From Dermacentor variabilis (Eukaryota; Arthropoda; Arachnida; Ixodida; Ixodidae), in the NCBI RefSeq assembly GCF_050947875.1, contig NC_134569.1, positions 206,144,127-206,208,126 on the forward strand: DNA of 64,000 nt, written 5' to 3'. The notes below the pieces were generated by a model that made no database searches, was not told the origin of the DNA, and saw nothing but the letters and a program-made list of their open reading frames with translations. Each line of letters begins with the position of its first letter. The first letter of the stretch is position 1. Positions 11,831 through 23,597 of the stretch are shown here, piece by piece. Made by a program: the position numbers and the translations under genes.

Positions 11831-12742
11831 CAGTGAAATCTCAATGTAACTAACTTCAGGGGACCATGGCAAATTGCTCATTATACTGAAAGGTTGTTAT
11901 TGTGAAAGCCCCAAAATTAACCATTTCACCCATCAACCCATCAGTTGTCGCAGTATGAGCTATCCCTAAAAACATCACTGCTGGCTCTTGGACTGCACTA
12001 CTGCTATTTATCATAGATTGCACCACTGCAGCACCGTATTTAGAGTGGCATGCGCAAAAAAAGGCGCTGACGCTGAGGAAAACACTGACAAAGAAGCTCC
12101 ATGTCACCTATAAAGCCTACTGTTTCCTTTTGTTAAGTTTGTTTTTCACATTCCTTACCGAGGACATCACAACTGTCTGGCTTGAGGCGGACACCTCCAC
12201 TAATCCAAAGTGCAAGGGCCTATAATCCCTGCAAGCATGGAGGTTACGTTTCTCCACATGGGTAGCTGGTACAACCTCAGAAGAAAGCACAAAAAAAGAG
12301 GAATGCGCAGAAAAATGGAAGAGATGCGCCTCCATTGCTAGGCAGCACTTGTCTGGGCAGAGTATGTGCTTGCAAAACCTGACGTATTGTCGCCTCCATG
12401 ATAGAAAAAGTAATTTTGTGGTGCTTTTTTTTTTCTCTCTTCAGCACCGTCTCGGGTTTTCCGAACCCATGCGCCGCAGTGTCTGCTTTCTGCACCTTGT
12501 CTCCTGCTAGCTTACTGTTCCGGCTGCTGTAAAGGATACATGGAAATCTGAGAATTCCCAGATGGTACTGAGGCGTTGTTAACATGACACAGAAACTGAA
12601 TAACGATCGTTATTTTGAAAGGTTCTGTATTCTGAAGTTCGTAGTACTGATATATTTTTATATTGAAACTATAAGCAGTCAGCAGGGGATTTATGAAAAA
12701 TTTGTTAAGCTGAAAATTTAATTAAGTAACGAGGTTTTACTG
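11831..12742. mobile_element. TA-flanked inverted-repeat element (MITE-like), 912 bp
   Basis: The left end CAGTGAAATCTCAATGTAAC and the right end GTAACGAGGTTTTACTG are imperfect inverted repeats. A TA lies directly outside each (11829-11830 and 12743-12744), as expected for Tc1/mariner/pogo-type insertions. The interior has no transposase; its frames are short and unrecognised. It lies in the intron between exons 1 and 2. Confidence 0.65.
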
Positions 12743-12744
12743 TA

Positions 12745-14757
12745 TGTCCTGTTTGCCAACGGGTGACACTTCAGAAAGCACGCATCTGTAGCTATAGGCA
12801 AACTGCATGCTTCGCCACATTAGGGACAAACTTCTTACCTTTGTTTAGAAGTTTACAGGAGTACTTCTGAAGGCCCTCAAGTTCTCTTAAAGTTTGAGTA
12901 GGAGTACCAGAGGTTTCTCAATATCATGTGGCTGGCGTTTCCTAAATGTATTGAGGAGTCAGAGGGGCTTGTAACTGTTTTAAATGTAAAAGCGTGCATC
13001 TCCTCTCCCTCTAGTCCAGCTGTCACTGCACAAGGAGTAGCTGGGCACATACGCAGCGTTATGAAGGTAATGACCTTATGAATGTAATGAGCTGTCTTCC
13101 CGCATGTTCAGTGCTGGACGTCGCTTAATCTCGAATGTTGGAGTCACGTTGAAGTAGAAACAGAAAAGCGAGAGGTGAGGGAAAAGCGTTCGCTTCGCTC
13201 TGCCTAGTGCTCTTCATCACGCCAGCATTGTGGTACTGAGTGTCTACAGTCATCAATTGAGATCTGTTCATCTTTACCTGTACATGCAAGCCATCACACT
13301 TGTTAATTTAATTATTAGCTAATGTTTACTGCAATATATTCAGCTGATAAAACTACAAGCCTTCGTTAGTTGTCTATCTTATCAATCCTTCGCCTATTGA
13401 GTGATACTGCTACCAAAATTTCACACGCCGTACCAGATCTTGCTTGATTTCTCGGGCATGACCCATGCGCACAACTGTGTCAAATTTATATAAATGTAGC
13501 AGTGCAATGAACAATTGGTTGTTACTCATCGCCTCGTGCGATGTTAAAGCGAAGCTTTCATTGCGATGTCTGATGGGTTTCAATGCTGCATTGGTTGGAC
13601 AGTGCGGGGATCATTAGCGTCATCCACTGCGGGCGACAGTATCAGCCGTGCCACGCAGTGATCAAGCACACTAGGGGAAAGGGAGACTCTGCTAAGAAAG
13701 CTGATTTGTGGTGATTTAATGGTTTTGATGCTGCATTGGTCATCCTGGGACTGTGCAGAGAGCAGTCCGCTAGTGAGTTGTTTCACTCACCCCAATTCCT
13801 TTGCGAGTACCGAGTGCAAGGTCGGCAATGGTGATAAAATTCTCCTAAAATATGTAACTTAACATCTTGTGTCACTGCACCGTTTCGCAATATCTTACAT
13901 TGCTCATTGATGTCTTAACTCCCTTAATGGTTCACTCAGACTTGTGCAGTTGTCTCATTTCATCACTGTAGCAATGGGTGGCTTGTTTAATCCATTGTTT
14001 ACTACTGCATATTTCACTGTAATTCTGTATTCTTTCACGCTGGACATTATGCTACGAGATCCAAGCTGCTGGTGGTTACTTATACTAGCAATGAATACTT
14101 CAATATCATGCATAACTTGGGCCATTTGATGCATAGCTACTGGAAAACAACCGCGCTGGAACTGGATGACAGCAAGGATGAAAGTATGATGCACCAACTT
14201 AACAACCACATTGTTCTCCATTCAAAAAAGCCCTATATACAGGTTGTCCCAGCTTACTTAACCAACATTTAACTCCTTTCGTGCCTTGGACGAACTGGAT
14301 TCGTCTGTCCCTTTCCTGGTAAAAACGGCCAAGGTTGAGCTCTGCTCTTCGACAGTAGTTTTAATTTTCTCAGTGTTTTGTTTTTTTTCTGGTAGATGGT
14401 GGCATACAATCTATGGGGAAGTGCAAGCAGGAGCAAGTTTATTCTTTGACAAGTTGGCAGCTGAGGTCTTCAAAAGATGGCACTGCCGACAGCTTGACAT
14501 TCGATGGCTTCTTCACACAATTTAACTTTCGCTCCTAAATTCATCAAATTTCGTTCAAATTGGACCAGCAACTGCCCACGGCGAGCATTTTCGTATCTAA
14601 CATGCATTTGCTGAGGGAATTCAGTGATGACCTTGAGCTAAAGCTTTTTCCTAATCTAATTTGAATGCTGCCCGGCACAATGAAAGAGATCTATACAGTG
14701 CTGACCAAAAAGGTGGGATTTTACTGAACACATGTAAAGGGGTCCAGTGTACTAGAT
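12745..14757. other. Intronic DNA with scattered repeat fragments
   Basis: A segment at about 13150-13290 matches 9820-9950 in diverged form (AAGCGAGAGGTGAG, then a CACGCCAGC-type stretch). Around 13570-13750 a GATGCTGCATTGGT-type phrase occurs twice. No exon with splice signals or protein motif is seen. Confidence 0.35.
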
Positions 14758-15376
14758 ATACAGTCAACTTCCATTAATCCGGTCCTGGCGGGACGGATGA
14801 AATAGGTCGAATTATTTGGCTGGTTGACTTGATCAAAGGCAGAAAGAACACAGAAATAGACCGTTTATTCACTTGGCAGTGTTTGGGTTTAAAATTAGTT
14901 TTGCTGCAATACTGCCATGTTATGTGGTGAAGTGTACCAAGCGGGGAAATGTGCCATTGTTACAGGACATAGCACGTGCTTCTTAATTTACACATGCACA
15001 TGCACCGTCTCTGGGCACAGTACTAGCACCAAGAAACCTAATAAGTTTACTGGCAGGCCTTCAAATTTTTATATAGATCCTCTTTTGTTGGCTTTAAACA
15101 TCCCCTCAACTGAGTTTTTTTCATCTTACCACCTTCCTTTTCACTAGCTTTCCCAAAACACAGATGTCTTTTCTCCGCTTCTCCATGTGTGGTATGTGCA
15201 CGCGCATAGAATTAGGAAATGCGTACTAGGACAGTCAATTTCGAATTAATTGGCATAGGCGAATTTTAAGATCAGTAGAATGGACGTTTGGGCCTATAAA
15301 AATGTACGGGTGCCAGCCGGGACATTCCGTCGGGAGTGAATTAACAGGAGTCGAGTAAACGTAAGTCTGCTGTATG
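14758..15376. mobile_element. Family-P-related element with inverted ends, about 620 bp
   Basis: The left side begins near ACAGTCAACTTCCATTAATC. The right side ends in AACAGGAGTCGAGTAAACG followed by TAAGTCTGCTGTATG, which is related to the left end in inverted orientation. The right half is a reverse-orientation version of the family P segment (GGACGTTTGGGCCTATAAAA). No coding potential. It ends 134 bp before exon 2. The exact ends are uncertain. Confidence 0.5.
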
Positions 15377-15509
15377 ACTTGATAGCTTTCTCCTAATTAA
15401 CACTGATACTAATTGCCAAAGTGCACCAGTCAGCTCAAATGCCAACTGCGTCTCTCAAGAAGCATAGCAAAACTCTGCTCTGCCCCCTGTTCGTGCACCC
15501 TTGGAACAG

Positions 15510-15626
15510 CGGTGCCCTGCAGTGGTGTTGGAACCAAGAACCAGCCAGTGGTGCCAAAGGACGAGCTGCTCGACGCCATGGATGAGTTCGAGCTCTCCCA
15601 GAAGGACACCAGCAACATGGCCTCCG
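15510..15626 (+). CDS. Exon 2 of the unidentified host gene
   Basis: The 117-bp block follows a pyrimidine-rich acceptor (CTCTGCTCTGCCCCCTG... to GGAACAG) and ends before GTGAGG. It is phase 1 at both ends, so it joins exon 1 and exon 3 without a frameshift. It codes about 39 residues, including VGTKNQPVVPK and the acidic stretch DELLDAMDEFELSQK. A second possible acceptor 13 bases downstream (AG at 15521-15522) would break phase, which is why 15510 was chosen. No domain is recognised. The acidic, leucine-containing stretch could be a short helical binding motif (inference). Confidence 0.7.
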
Positions 15627-16084
15627 GTGAGGCGACCCCTCCCCCCACACCCCCCACTGTGTCATTCCTGGCCTAGGGGCCCTTTAGGCAGAATAGGGAA
15701 ACTGAGGCATGCTGCTTTCCACCATAGGAAACAAAAAGACCCCATTTTACAGGCAAGCAAGGGTCAGGTTACTTGTGATGAAGGGGTCAGCTTCTCATCA
15801 GTAATGAGAAGGAGAAGGACAACCTTTTTTCCTCCAGATATAAGCAGCCTTTGTATGGCAAGTGCCTCATTTGTAGGAGAGGACCATCTTTGGTGTCTTC
15901 ATTTTGCTTCTTCCGCACGTAGGTGTCTGGTAAACAGCTCAAATGTGTGGCACATGGCAAACCTGCACTGCTTTATTCAACACCTAAATTAATAGTAGCG
16001 CACACAATGGACTGTAAAAATGGCTTGACTATTAAGGTCAACTGCAGCAAAATTTAACTTTAGCTAAATTTGTTATAAATGAGT
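15627..16084. other. Intron start, no feature recognised
   Basis: A proline-rich continuation of the exon 2 frame (to 15676) lies beyond the donor and is probably not translated. The rest shows no repeat end or coding signal that I can support. Confidence 0.4.
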
Positions 16085-16770
16085 AGTAGTCAAACCCACA
16101 TATATTGAACTCGCAAAAAAAAGGAACAGGTATTAGTTCAATATATCGTGTAATTCGATATGAAACTTTTAAAGTATTTGACAACATAAAAGCACATACA
16201 ATTTGTAACAGCACTTTATTGACGAAAGGACCTAATTGTGGCTTACTGTGGCACAAAATAGTCCCTAATCTTCTTCTGGGAGAGCATGGATTTTTACGCA
16301 TTGCCCAAGGACTCGAAGCAGCTAAGGTAGCAGCCTTCCACGTTCAGGTTGGAGCGCTGGAACAGGGCCCACACACACATCAAGTTGCAGCTGGCGGGCG
16401 CAGGATTCAGGTTGTTGTACTCGCTGTTTCCGTCACTTGCAGTGGGATTCACGACATCGGCGATGAATTCCTCATTCTCAAGCTCTCTCGTGGCTGCAGC
16501 CACAAGCTTCGTCCGCAGACAAAAACTTGTCAACCGTTGACCCATCAATGCCTTCTGGAAATGCTGACAAATCGCTCCAAACTTTGTCAAACCTGGCGAC
16601 GGATTCATTGCATTCATTGGAAGACGTTCCACTGTCGTCACCAGGAATGCGGAAACCAGCATAACAGAAGCAATCTTGGATCATTTCCTTCTGTATGTCA
16701 TCCCGGGACACTGCGGCGACGCAGTATTTCCTTTCTCTCTGCACTCGACTCAACAATCTACAACTTTGTG
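16085..16770 (-). pseudogene. Tigger-like transposase C-terminal fragment
   Basis: Read on the minus strand, this gives a C-terminal pogo/Tigger transposase region. It includes DCFCYAGFRIPGDDSG, ARFDKVWSDLSAFPEGIDG and STVDKFLSADEACG. A second frame carries NEEFIADVVNPTASDGNSE. Near 16270 it ends in a serine-glutamine-rich SQKKIRDYF-type tail. The catalytic DDE core is absent and frames shift at least once, around 16500. The left edge at about 16090 reads AGTCAAACCCACATATATTG, which resembles an element end. It is an inactive remnant in the intron between exons 2 and 3. A candidate right end lies near 18350 (CATTCAACTGTATA), but the pairing is unproven. Confidence 0.65.
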
Positions 16771-17035
16771 GTAGATGGCAGGTTCTGCCACTTTGTTTTA
16801 GCCATCACACACAAAAAAAAGGCAACACGTCAGATAACAACAGCACAAGCAAAGCTCCACATGCCACGTACATACAGAAAATGAAGCTGACGAGAAACTT
16901 ATTGGCTGTGGGCAGGCGCTGTGTGACAAACCAGTCATTTTTACAGTGTAAACTGTTAGGCTCATTCCAATAGCTGTTTCGGTTGGCCATGTTGTCTGCC
17001 GCCACCAGTGTTCGTTGCAGCTATCACCAGGATTG

Positions 17036-17128
17036 AGAACAAAAAATACCCAGTTCCCATCGGGATCAAACCCGGACCCTCTGCGCAGGAGTCAGCAGCT
17101 CTACCACTCAGCCACACCTGTGCTTGCT
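17036..17128 (-). repeat. tRNA-derived SINE head
   Basis: On the minus strand it shows an A-box-like TGGCTGAGTGGTAGAGC and a B-box-like CCGGGTTTGATCCCG, spaced as in a tRNA gene. These are followed by GATGGGAACTGGGTATTTTT. The internal RNA polymerase III promoter layout fits a tRNA-derived SINE. The arms do not fold into a clean cloverleaf, so it is not called as a functional tRNA. Confidence 0.6.
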
Positions 17129-18499
17129 AGCTGCTGCGCAAAGATACCCTATACACACGCCCTAGCGCACAAGGAGTCACGCAATGCGAAATACACGCCG
17201 CATAGTGTTGATATGTGCGCACTTTGCATTGCAGTTGCATATTATTGCATCAGCTGGCAAGCCATGTAGAAGTTTCATAGGTATCAGCACAAGGTAGATG
17301 TAGAAGTAGTGAGGTAGAAAAAGAACATTAAGGAGATGTATACAAAAATGCTAGAATGAAAATCATATAGCATGAATGATTAAATCAAGCAGGCTAGGTG
17401 ACTGTTTGTTACTGCTCCAAATCAAAGAAGACGCCAATAAATCATCATCAAGAGCAGAAGCATTGTGTTGGGCTACTTGTCAAGTGATGTAAGATGTGTG
17501 CTGCGTAGTGTGGATATATTCAAACGTTGCGTTGCAGTTGCGTTATATTCCACTAGGTGTCGCGACACGTAGCAGCTGCATTGTATTGTGCCACGGGTCA
17601 AGTGATGTTCGTGTGCACTGCACAATCTCAATACCTGCGTTTACTTTTCGGTACACGTTGTGGGGCCTCATCGCAAGTTGGGAACAGCTGCTGAAGAAGC
17701 GAATCGTAGAGCTACATGCGCAGCTGCAGCCAGGCAATGTCTGGCTCAGCAGACTGCTGTGCAAAGAGTAGCACAAGTCACAGCTCGCCGTCGACACTGG
17801 GTGGACAGTTCAGCTCGTTCTCGAGAAAATGACGCAAAAAGACTTTGCCACAAAGACCTTCAAGTGGGTGCTGCCGAAAATGGACCTCCATTGAAGCCGA
17901 TCCTTCAGCTTACACAGTGACTGCGCTTCGAGTGTTGCACAAGCCAGTGACCTTTTTGCAGGACAATGCTCAACCATGGTGCGGCTGAACCGCACAGGTG
18001 CAGCTAGGCTGAAACACTTTTCACGAGGGGACATTGGCAGCTTGTCTGGTTGAAATGTAGGAAAGCCAACTTCTTGGGCTGTTTTATGCTGTTTTGAGTT
18101 CGCTATCATTGAGCACTATTGATGTACATCGCTAAAACTGGCCTACATTTATATATTTAATAGTTTATACTGTTGGGCAAACTTTCTAAATAAAAAATAA
18201 TTTTTAAAAAGTTCAATATGTTGGCGGCTACAGTTTTTGTTCGATGTAACCATAATTTTTGCCTCTATATTCTCGTTGTAAATTTATGGTGTTCTGAAAT
18301 CGTTTGATATAAGCGATAATTTTATATAAACAGGTTCCATAATGTCGCATTCAACTGTATATACCACTAGACCAACCTTTGCAACGCCACAGGGCTGGTA
18401 ATTGTAGTTTTCTTGTTAGCAGCCTTCAGACAGCACCCAAGCAGATGATGTGTACACCTGGTGTGTTTGTCACTAGCACATAAATCCCAACACGCCGCC
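17129..18499. other. Intronic DNA with a possible transposon remnant
   Basis: A duplicated phrase related to CGCATAGTGTTGATATGTGC (17200) and GCGTAGTGTGGATATATTC (17502) shows local repeat structure. Around 17935-17990 the plus strand reads KPVTFLQDNAQPWCG. This vaguely recalls the second DDE motif of Tc1-type transposases but is too short to call. No exon is seen. Confidence 0.3.
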
Positions 18500-18850
18500 T
18501 CTGAGGTATTTCAGTGTGCCGCGGCCAACCACGGGCAACGGGTGCTCGGGCTGACTCGCGTCGCCAAGCACCTGGGGTTAGATCACCAACAGAGAGCAGT
18601 CGGAGCGAGCCGTTGTCCAACTGTCTCAACAGCGAACAGGCTCATTGCGGCCCCCCGTGCCGCCTGTGGCGTCCGCACCACACAGCATATGTACTCCAAT
18701 AGCTGGAGTATGTAACACTGCTTGCGCACTCCAGTCTGGTCGTACTACGTGGTGCGGACCGGCTTTCTCCTGTGCCAGCTTGACCAATGAATAGTAGCCA
18801 AATCCAGACTGTGCATTTTGGAGCGTAATGAATAGCAAACATATATGTGG
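18500..18850 (+). repeat. Interspersed repeat family Q, copy 1
   Basis: The segment ends in TGTGCCAGCTTGACCAATGA followed by ATAGTAGCCAAATCCAGACTG. A diverged copy with the same order of motifs lies at 40480-40850. Both carry GGCTCAT and a TGGTGCGGAC/TGGTGTGAAC-like segment. No known protein is encoded. Confidence 0.5.
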
Positions 18851-20337
18851 TGAGAACTTATCTTGGAGATAACACCGAAGTACTGTGCATTAAATCATGC
18901 GTCACTTCCAGCGAGTAGTAATGGCCGAGCTCCTTTTTCAGTTTTGGCATCAGAAACGGCCATTTTTTGTTCTTTTTTAGCTTTTTGTAATGCTTCCACT
19001 CTTATATGGAACATCAAATTTTGCACGGAGGCTCCTCTATATCTGCACTCTCTTAAACTAAGCTTTTTACTTGGTTCAAAATTTCGTTGCAGTAGGCCTT
19101 TAACTGACAAGACGCGAAACACCTGGTCTGGCATTTTGTTGCTTTATTTCTTCTTCATATTGCACAAATACATGCCAAATGAAATAGAAAAATGTTTCTC
19201 CAAAATCTAAGCAGGATACAGTAGGTCAAAAATATTGTTCAGCTGCTGGTTAAATATGAATGTAGGGTACAAGGCTGGTGTGATATACTTGATTTGACAA
19301 GGTCAGTGCATGTTCTTGAAATGCACCTCTATGTAGATAAAAAACAAGAGCTTGCCTAAACAAACGAAACAATTTTCACAGTGGCTAGAATATGTCCATT
19401 ATATATACTGAGAATAATGAAGCCTGCGGGTTTTGTCAACAAGACATCTTCTGCTAATTACGATCAACATTACATAAATAAAGGTAAGTTTAAAGGCACA
19501 GACTAACATTTACATTTGTCTAGATTTTTTTTTTTTGATGTTTTCATTAGGTAAACACTATTGTTGAGCTATCAGTGAAAGGGTTAAGCAGCAAAAGACT
19601 TAGGCAAACAAAATATCTGTTATGAAAAGCATAATGGCAGCAGTTGTCATTGCCCATTCTGAGAAACTAGACAATAGATGTTTGATAAGGGGGTTGGGAC
19701 ACCATATGTCATGGCGCTGTTTGTGTGGCATTCTTGGAGTGTTGCATGTTGCCGTACTGCTGCATTCTACTGTTCTGGTTTTGTTCTGCATGTAGGCGTA
19801 CACAGGGGCACCTGCCAAGGCTCCCCTCCACCACACCCACTTCCTTGGCACATTCATTATCACTTGTTAGCTCGCATTAACACATGTTGACAAGCGTTTC
19901 ATATAAACTCATTCAGGAGTATTTCACTCAATGAATAGAAAACTTTCACTTGTTCTTCCATACCCTTCGACAAACGCATGATTCGAATGACCTGCCTTTC
20001 GTATGAGTGCTGGTTAGTTATGTGTTCAACGTGGAAACATAGCTGACAAGTGACATGAACACTGTGCCATGCGCATATCACTTGCGCTGTTCATCATGTT
20101 GAGCTACCTTTGATGATACTCGTCTGCAAGTTTTTCAGCAGACCATACATTGCATGGCAAATTTGCTACCCTTTCAGCGAGCTTAGGGTACAGATTGCAT
20201 TGCTTTCTCCTGCTTTATGCCCCCATGTGCACCTTTAGTTTTGTGAGCTGCCCTGTTCTATTGCCATCATTCGTGGGAGCAGCACAAAGTTACCAATTAT
20301 AATGGCACATAGTAAAATCACAAGCAACATTGCTATA
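18851..20337. other. Intronic DNA, nothing supported
   Basis: AT-rich sequence with short open frames on both strands. None has splice signals, a recognisable motif or a compositional shift. Confidence 0.4.
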
Positions 20338-20339
20338 TA

Positions 20340-21486
20340 CAGTAGAACCTCGTCCATACGTATTGAAAAAAAAAAACACGAGAAAAACGTACTAACCGGA
20401 AAAACATACGGCCCGAAGTAACAAAAAATTCGGCAAATTCAACTATTGTTGACCTCTATGTAATGCGAAGCCTCGCGGGAATTGTTGCGGCACGAGACGC
20501 CAACGCACGCACGTTGATCTATCTGGTGGTGCTCCGGCAGCTCGAGACGCATTTGGTTGTTTTCATATTGCGTGGTGTTCAAAGAGGGCGATGGGAAACT
20601 GGCCAAATCGAACTGGTGGGTGATGCTGTATGCCGCCAAAGCAAAACATGATGCCCACATCGGACCGCCTGCAAAAGGGAAAAGCGGCGCATTTGGATTA
20701 TCGCCTACTAAAGGTGTGCAGTACACTACCAATGGCGCTGTGCACCACGTGCTGTAAAAGAGATAGGTGAAGACGCTTATCACAATAGGTGTGGTGGCAA
20801 CAGCTGTGAATGCAGCGTTAGACAACCCAGGTGGAGATTTGCTGGCGCCGGAATAAGAAACTGTGCGTGCCGTCGTTCTCACGTGAGACGGGCATACTGT
20901 TCCCAGTCGAGAGCGCCTTGCACCTTTTCTGGTTCACATGGGATCTAGCAGCCGGAAAACGTATACGATCGCAGTTTCCAGCAGAAAACGGTAATGCATT
21001 TAATTTATCGCCTATTAAAAGCATGCGCTATGCTTCCAATGGCACCACACGCTGTGAAACAGATAAGCATAGATGCTTATTGTAATATGGTTGGTGGTAA
21101 TAGCCGTGAATGCCACATGCGACAATCTGGGCGGAGATTTGGTGGTACCGGAATAAAAAACTGAGTGCGTGTTGGCGCTTTCACATGAGACGGGCAGGCG
21201 AATATTGCAGTGAAGCTCCTGTGGTGGGCAGCTATATACTGTTCTCAATCTTGCGTGCCTCATGCATTTTCTTGTTCACATGGGATCTAATGGCCGGAAA
21301 ACGTATCATACGATCTCAGTTTGGCAACATACTGAATGTTGGTGACAAAAAATTGTGTTTTCCGGGAACGTATGAACTGGTAAAAATTAAGCATAACACT
21401 ATTGGGTCATTTCTTTGTGTTCTCTATTGCAAACGTTGGCGCCAGGAAAACGTATGTAAGCGCACTGTATCAACGAGGTTCTACTG
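20340..21486. mobile_element. TA-flanked inverted-repeat element with internal duplication
   Basis: The ends are CAGTAGAACCTCGT (left) and ACGAGGTTCTACTG (right), a perfect 14-bp inverted repeat. TA sits directly outside each end (20338-20339 and 21487-21488). Inside are two diverged tandem copies of a roughly 308-bp unit. For example, GGTGGAGATTTGCTGGCGCC at about 20830 matches GGCGGAGATTTGGTGGTACC at about 21132, and TTCACATGGGATCTA occurs at about 20933 and 21276. There is no transposase. It is a non-autonomous pogo/Tc1-type element in the intron between exons 2 and 3. Confidence 0.75.
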
Positions 21487-21488
21487 TA

Positions 21489-23510
21489 CTTATATGGAAA
21501 TATTGTAAAGGGATGTAAAGCACTGTCTGCATAAAAGACATTTCACAGGGGCAGTTAGACAGCTGCCTTCTTAACACAGTGGTCTGGTGCACAACAGTCA
21601 ACGTTCCCAGTAGGGCAGTACCACAATCTGCACGTCGCATCAGTTCTCCGCAATGTTACCATGAAACTGTCAGATCATTCAGTCTGCACTGCGTTGCTTA
21701 GTAGGGACAGCTTAGTGCTGGTTGAATGTTCACTCCATTTTCTGCTGAAATCAAAGACACTGCTTTCTAGGCCACAAATGCTTGTTGAGAATGGCAGTGT
21801 AGTCACGGCAGTCAGCATGACACAATGCCAAACCGTTAGGGCTCATTAACCTCATCGACTCACAGAGGTTGCACCGTCAATTTGATTGAAAAGAGACCAG
21901 TCGCAAATGGTCGTCTTGGTAGGAGAGCTACTGTTGTTGTTTTTTTTTTTCAGTTGCTCGCTGCTTTATTTCCAGGCTCACAATGTCAATAGCAAAGCCG
22001 CTGAATTAATTAGGGGCAGAGGAGCAGGACATTCGAACATGTTGACAGTTATTCTACATTGTTGTGGTGGTTAGAGCTTGGAATAATGGTATTAATCACG
22101 AGACATTTTGGTGTGGCAACGGGCAGGTTGCGATTTCCGATGTGAATAGTGGTTGCGCAGTTGCAGTCAGTCACGTGAGCTCTGTCAAACACCGGTGGGA
22201 ATGCGCCCTTAGAAGAGTGCAAAGTCTCCACAAGTCGCTGCATTTGGGTACATCACAGTCACGCGCAGGGGCAGTAAGACTTTCCCAGTGATGTTGCGTT
22301 TCGTTTTGGCATGCACTAGCTTTTTGCTGTTTTTTTATTTCTCTTCTGTGTCTGTTGCTATAGGTAAAGCTTTGTACTCATTTGATTATGCGCATGACTG
22401 AGGCTGTCTTTTTACCAACATCTAGATGGGGCTATAGGAATGCGTAATCTGGGACAGGGTGACCAGTCTCACTTCTAACAGATTCTGGTCTATTAATTTC
22501 TCAAAGTCTTTTGGCAATGTCTCCAGTAATCTGTCACAGTTTCTTGGGTTTGTCGTTAGTTGAAGGTTTTTGATTCATTCCCCCTTAAAAAAAGTAAGTT
22601 TAATTGTATGTATGTTCTTGCATTCATGAGTCCTTTTGTATGGTTAAATCTTCAATGTCCTCTGGCCTTGAACAATTAAATTAAGATTCTACAAGCATGG
22701 GGACTGTACATTACTTTCACTTCATGCCTGTCAAGCACCTGTTAGGTTTAAAAGAAAACAGAATAATACTGCGCATCTTTTTGAAAGCAACTGAGAGGAT
22801 GCGCACGCAGCAGTATGAATTTGGATGTATTAAGACAGTCTTTTTTTGTCATAATAGTTAGTATTTAGTTATTGGACAAATATTAGCAGTGTGTGAAAGA
22901 TACATAGTGCTGATGTTTCTGCTTATCTGCAGTTGTCAATGATGTCGGCAATTCTTTACTGCAGAAAAGCAGTGTTTAGAAATTTTTCTCACTTGCCATG
23001 CCATTCGTGCTCTGTGCAGTAGGCTGACATGCTGCAATTGTCACTCTCTCGCACTGCTCCCATGTTGGACACATGTCCTTGTTTCACGCCTTGTGATAGC
23101 CATTAACTGTCAGTGCTTACTTGTCATTTGATTTTATTGTTTGCAGTGATGTGATTTCACATCCAGCACTGTGGAATGAGAAAAGTGGCCTGCCTTGCAA
23201 CTTTTCACTCTTTTATTCAATTTAAAAATCCAGTACAATGATGTCAAAGGAGCAAGGCTATGAATCGTTTCAAAAGCAGTGCCATTTCCATCAAGTGGCG
23301 ATTTTAATATCTTTCTTTTTAATATCTTTGCTTGTATTGAGCTATATATCAGTACCAAGAAGAAAGGAATGATGACTTGAACATCATTGTTTTTACCCGC
23401 TTGCATTGCACTTTTGCGTGCATGACACGTCACAAGACGTATGCGACAGCACTCGTTACAAGCCAGCATGTGCTGGTACCAATTGCCGCTGTGCTTGTTC
23501 CTCACTTCAG
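21489..23510. other. Intronic DNA, nothing supported
   Basis: No inverted-repeat element, SINE box pair or exon before 23511 is convincing here. Open frames are short and compositionally like the flanks. Confidence 0.4.
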
Positions 23511-23597
23511 GCCTGGAAGACAACCACCACGCTGCGATGCTTTCGGACGATGATGCCGACATGCCACGGGACAGCGTCAAGAGCAACGTGTTTGCCG
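23511..23597 (+). CDS. Exon 3 of the unidentified host gene
   Basis: The 87-bp block is preceded by an excellent acceptor (GTGCTTGTTCCTCACTTCAG) and followed by GTATGC. It is phase 1 at both ends and in register with exons 2 and 4. It codes about 29 residues: GLEDNHHAAMLSDDDADMPR, then DSVKSNVFA. The run of aspartates continues the acidic character of the neighbouring exons. Because its length is a multiple of three, skipping it would keep the frame. No domain is recognised. Phase agreement and splice sites, not protein similarity, support it as an exon. Confidence 0.7.

Noticed and set aside
11338..11844. 168-codon minus-strand frame
   Set aside because: Lies just downstream of exon 1 and ends at a MITE edge. 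No motif and no splice support; treated as chance.
16105..16884. 259-codon plus-strand frame
   Set aside because: It is the antisense shadow of the Tigger C-terminal fragment on the minus strand, which has recognisable motifs.
17036..17128. Functional tRNA gene on the minus strand
   Set aside because: A- and B-box-like sequences are present, but the stems do not pair into a cloverleaf. The downstream text matches a SINE body.
17935..18000. Possible Tc1-type LQDNAQPW catalytic motif
   Set aside because: Only about 15 residues, with no supporting motifs or element ends around it.
23134..23586. 150-codon minus-strand frame
   Set aside because: Overlaps exon 3 on the other strand and has no motif.
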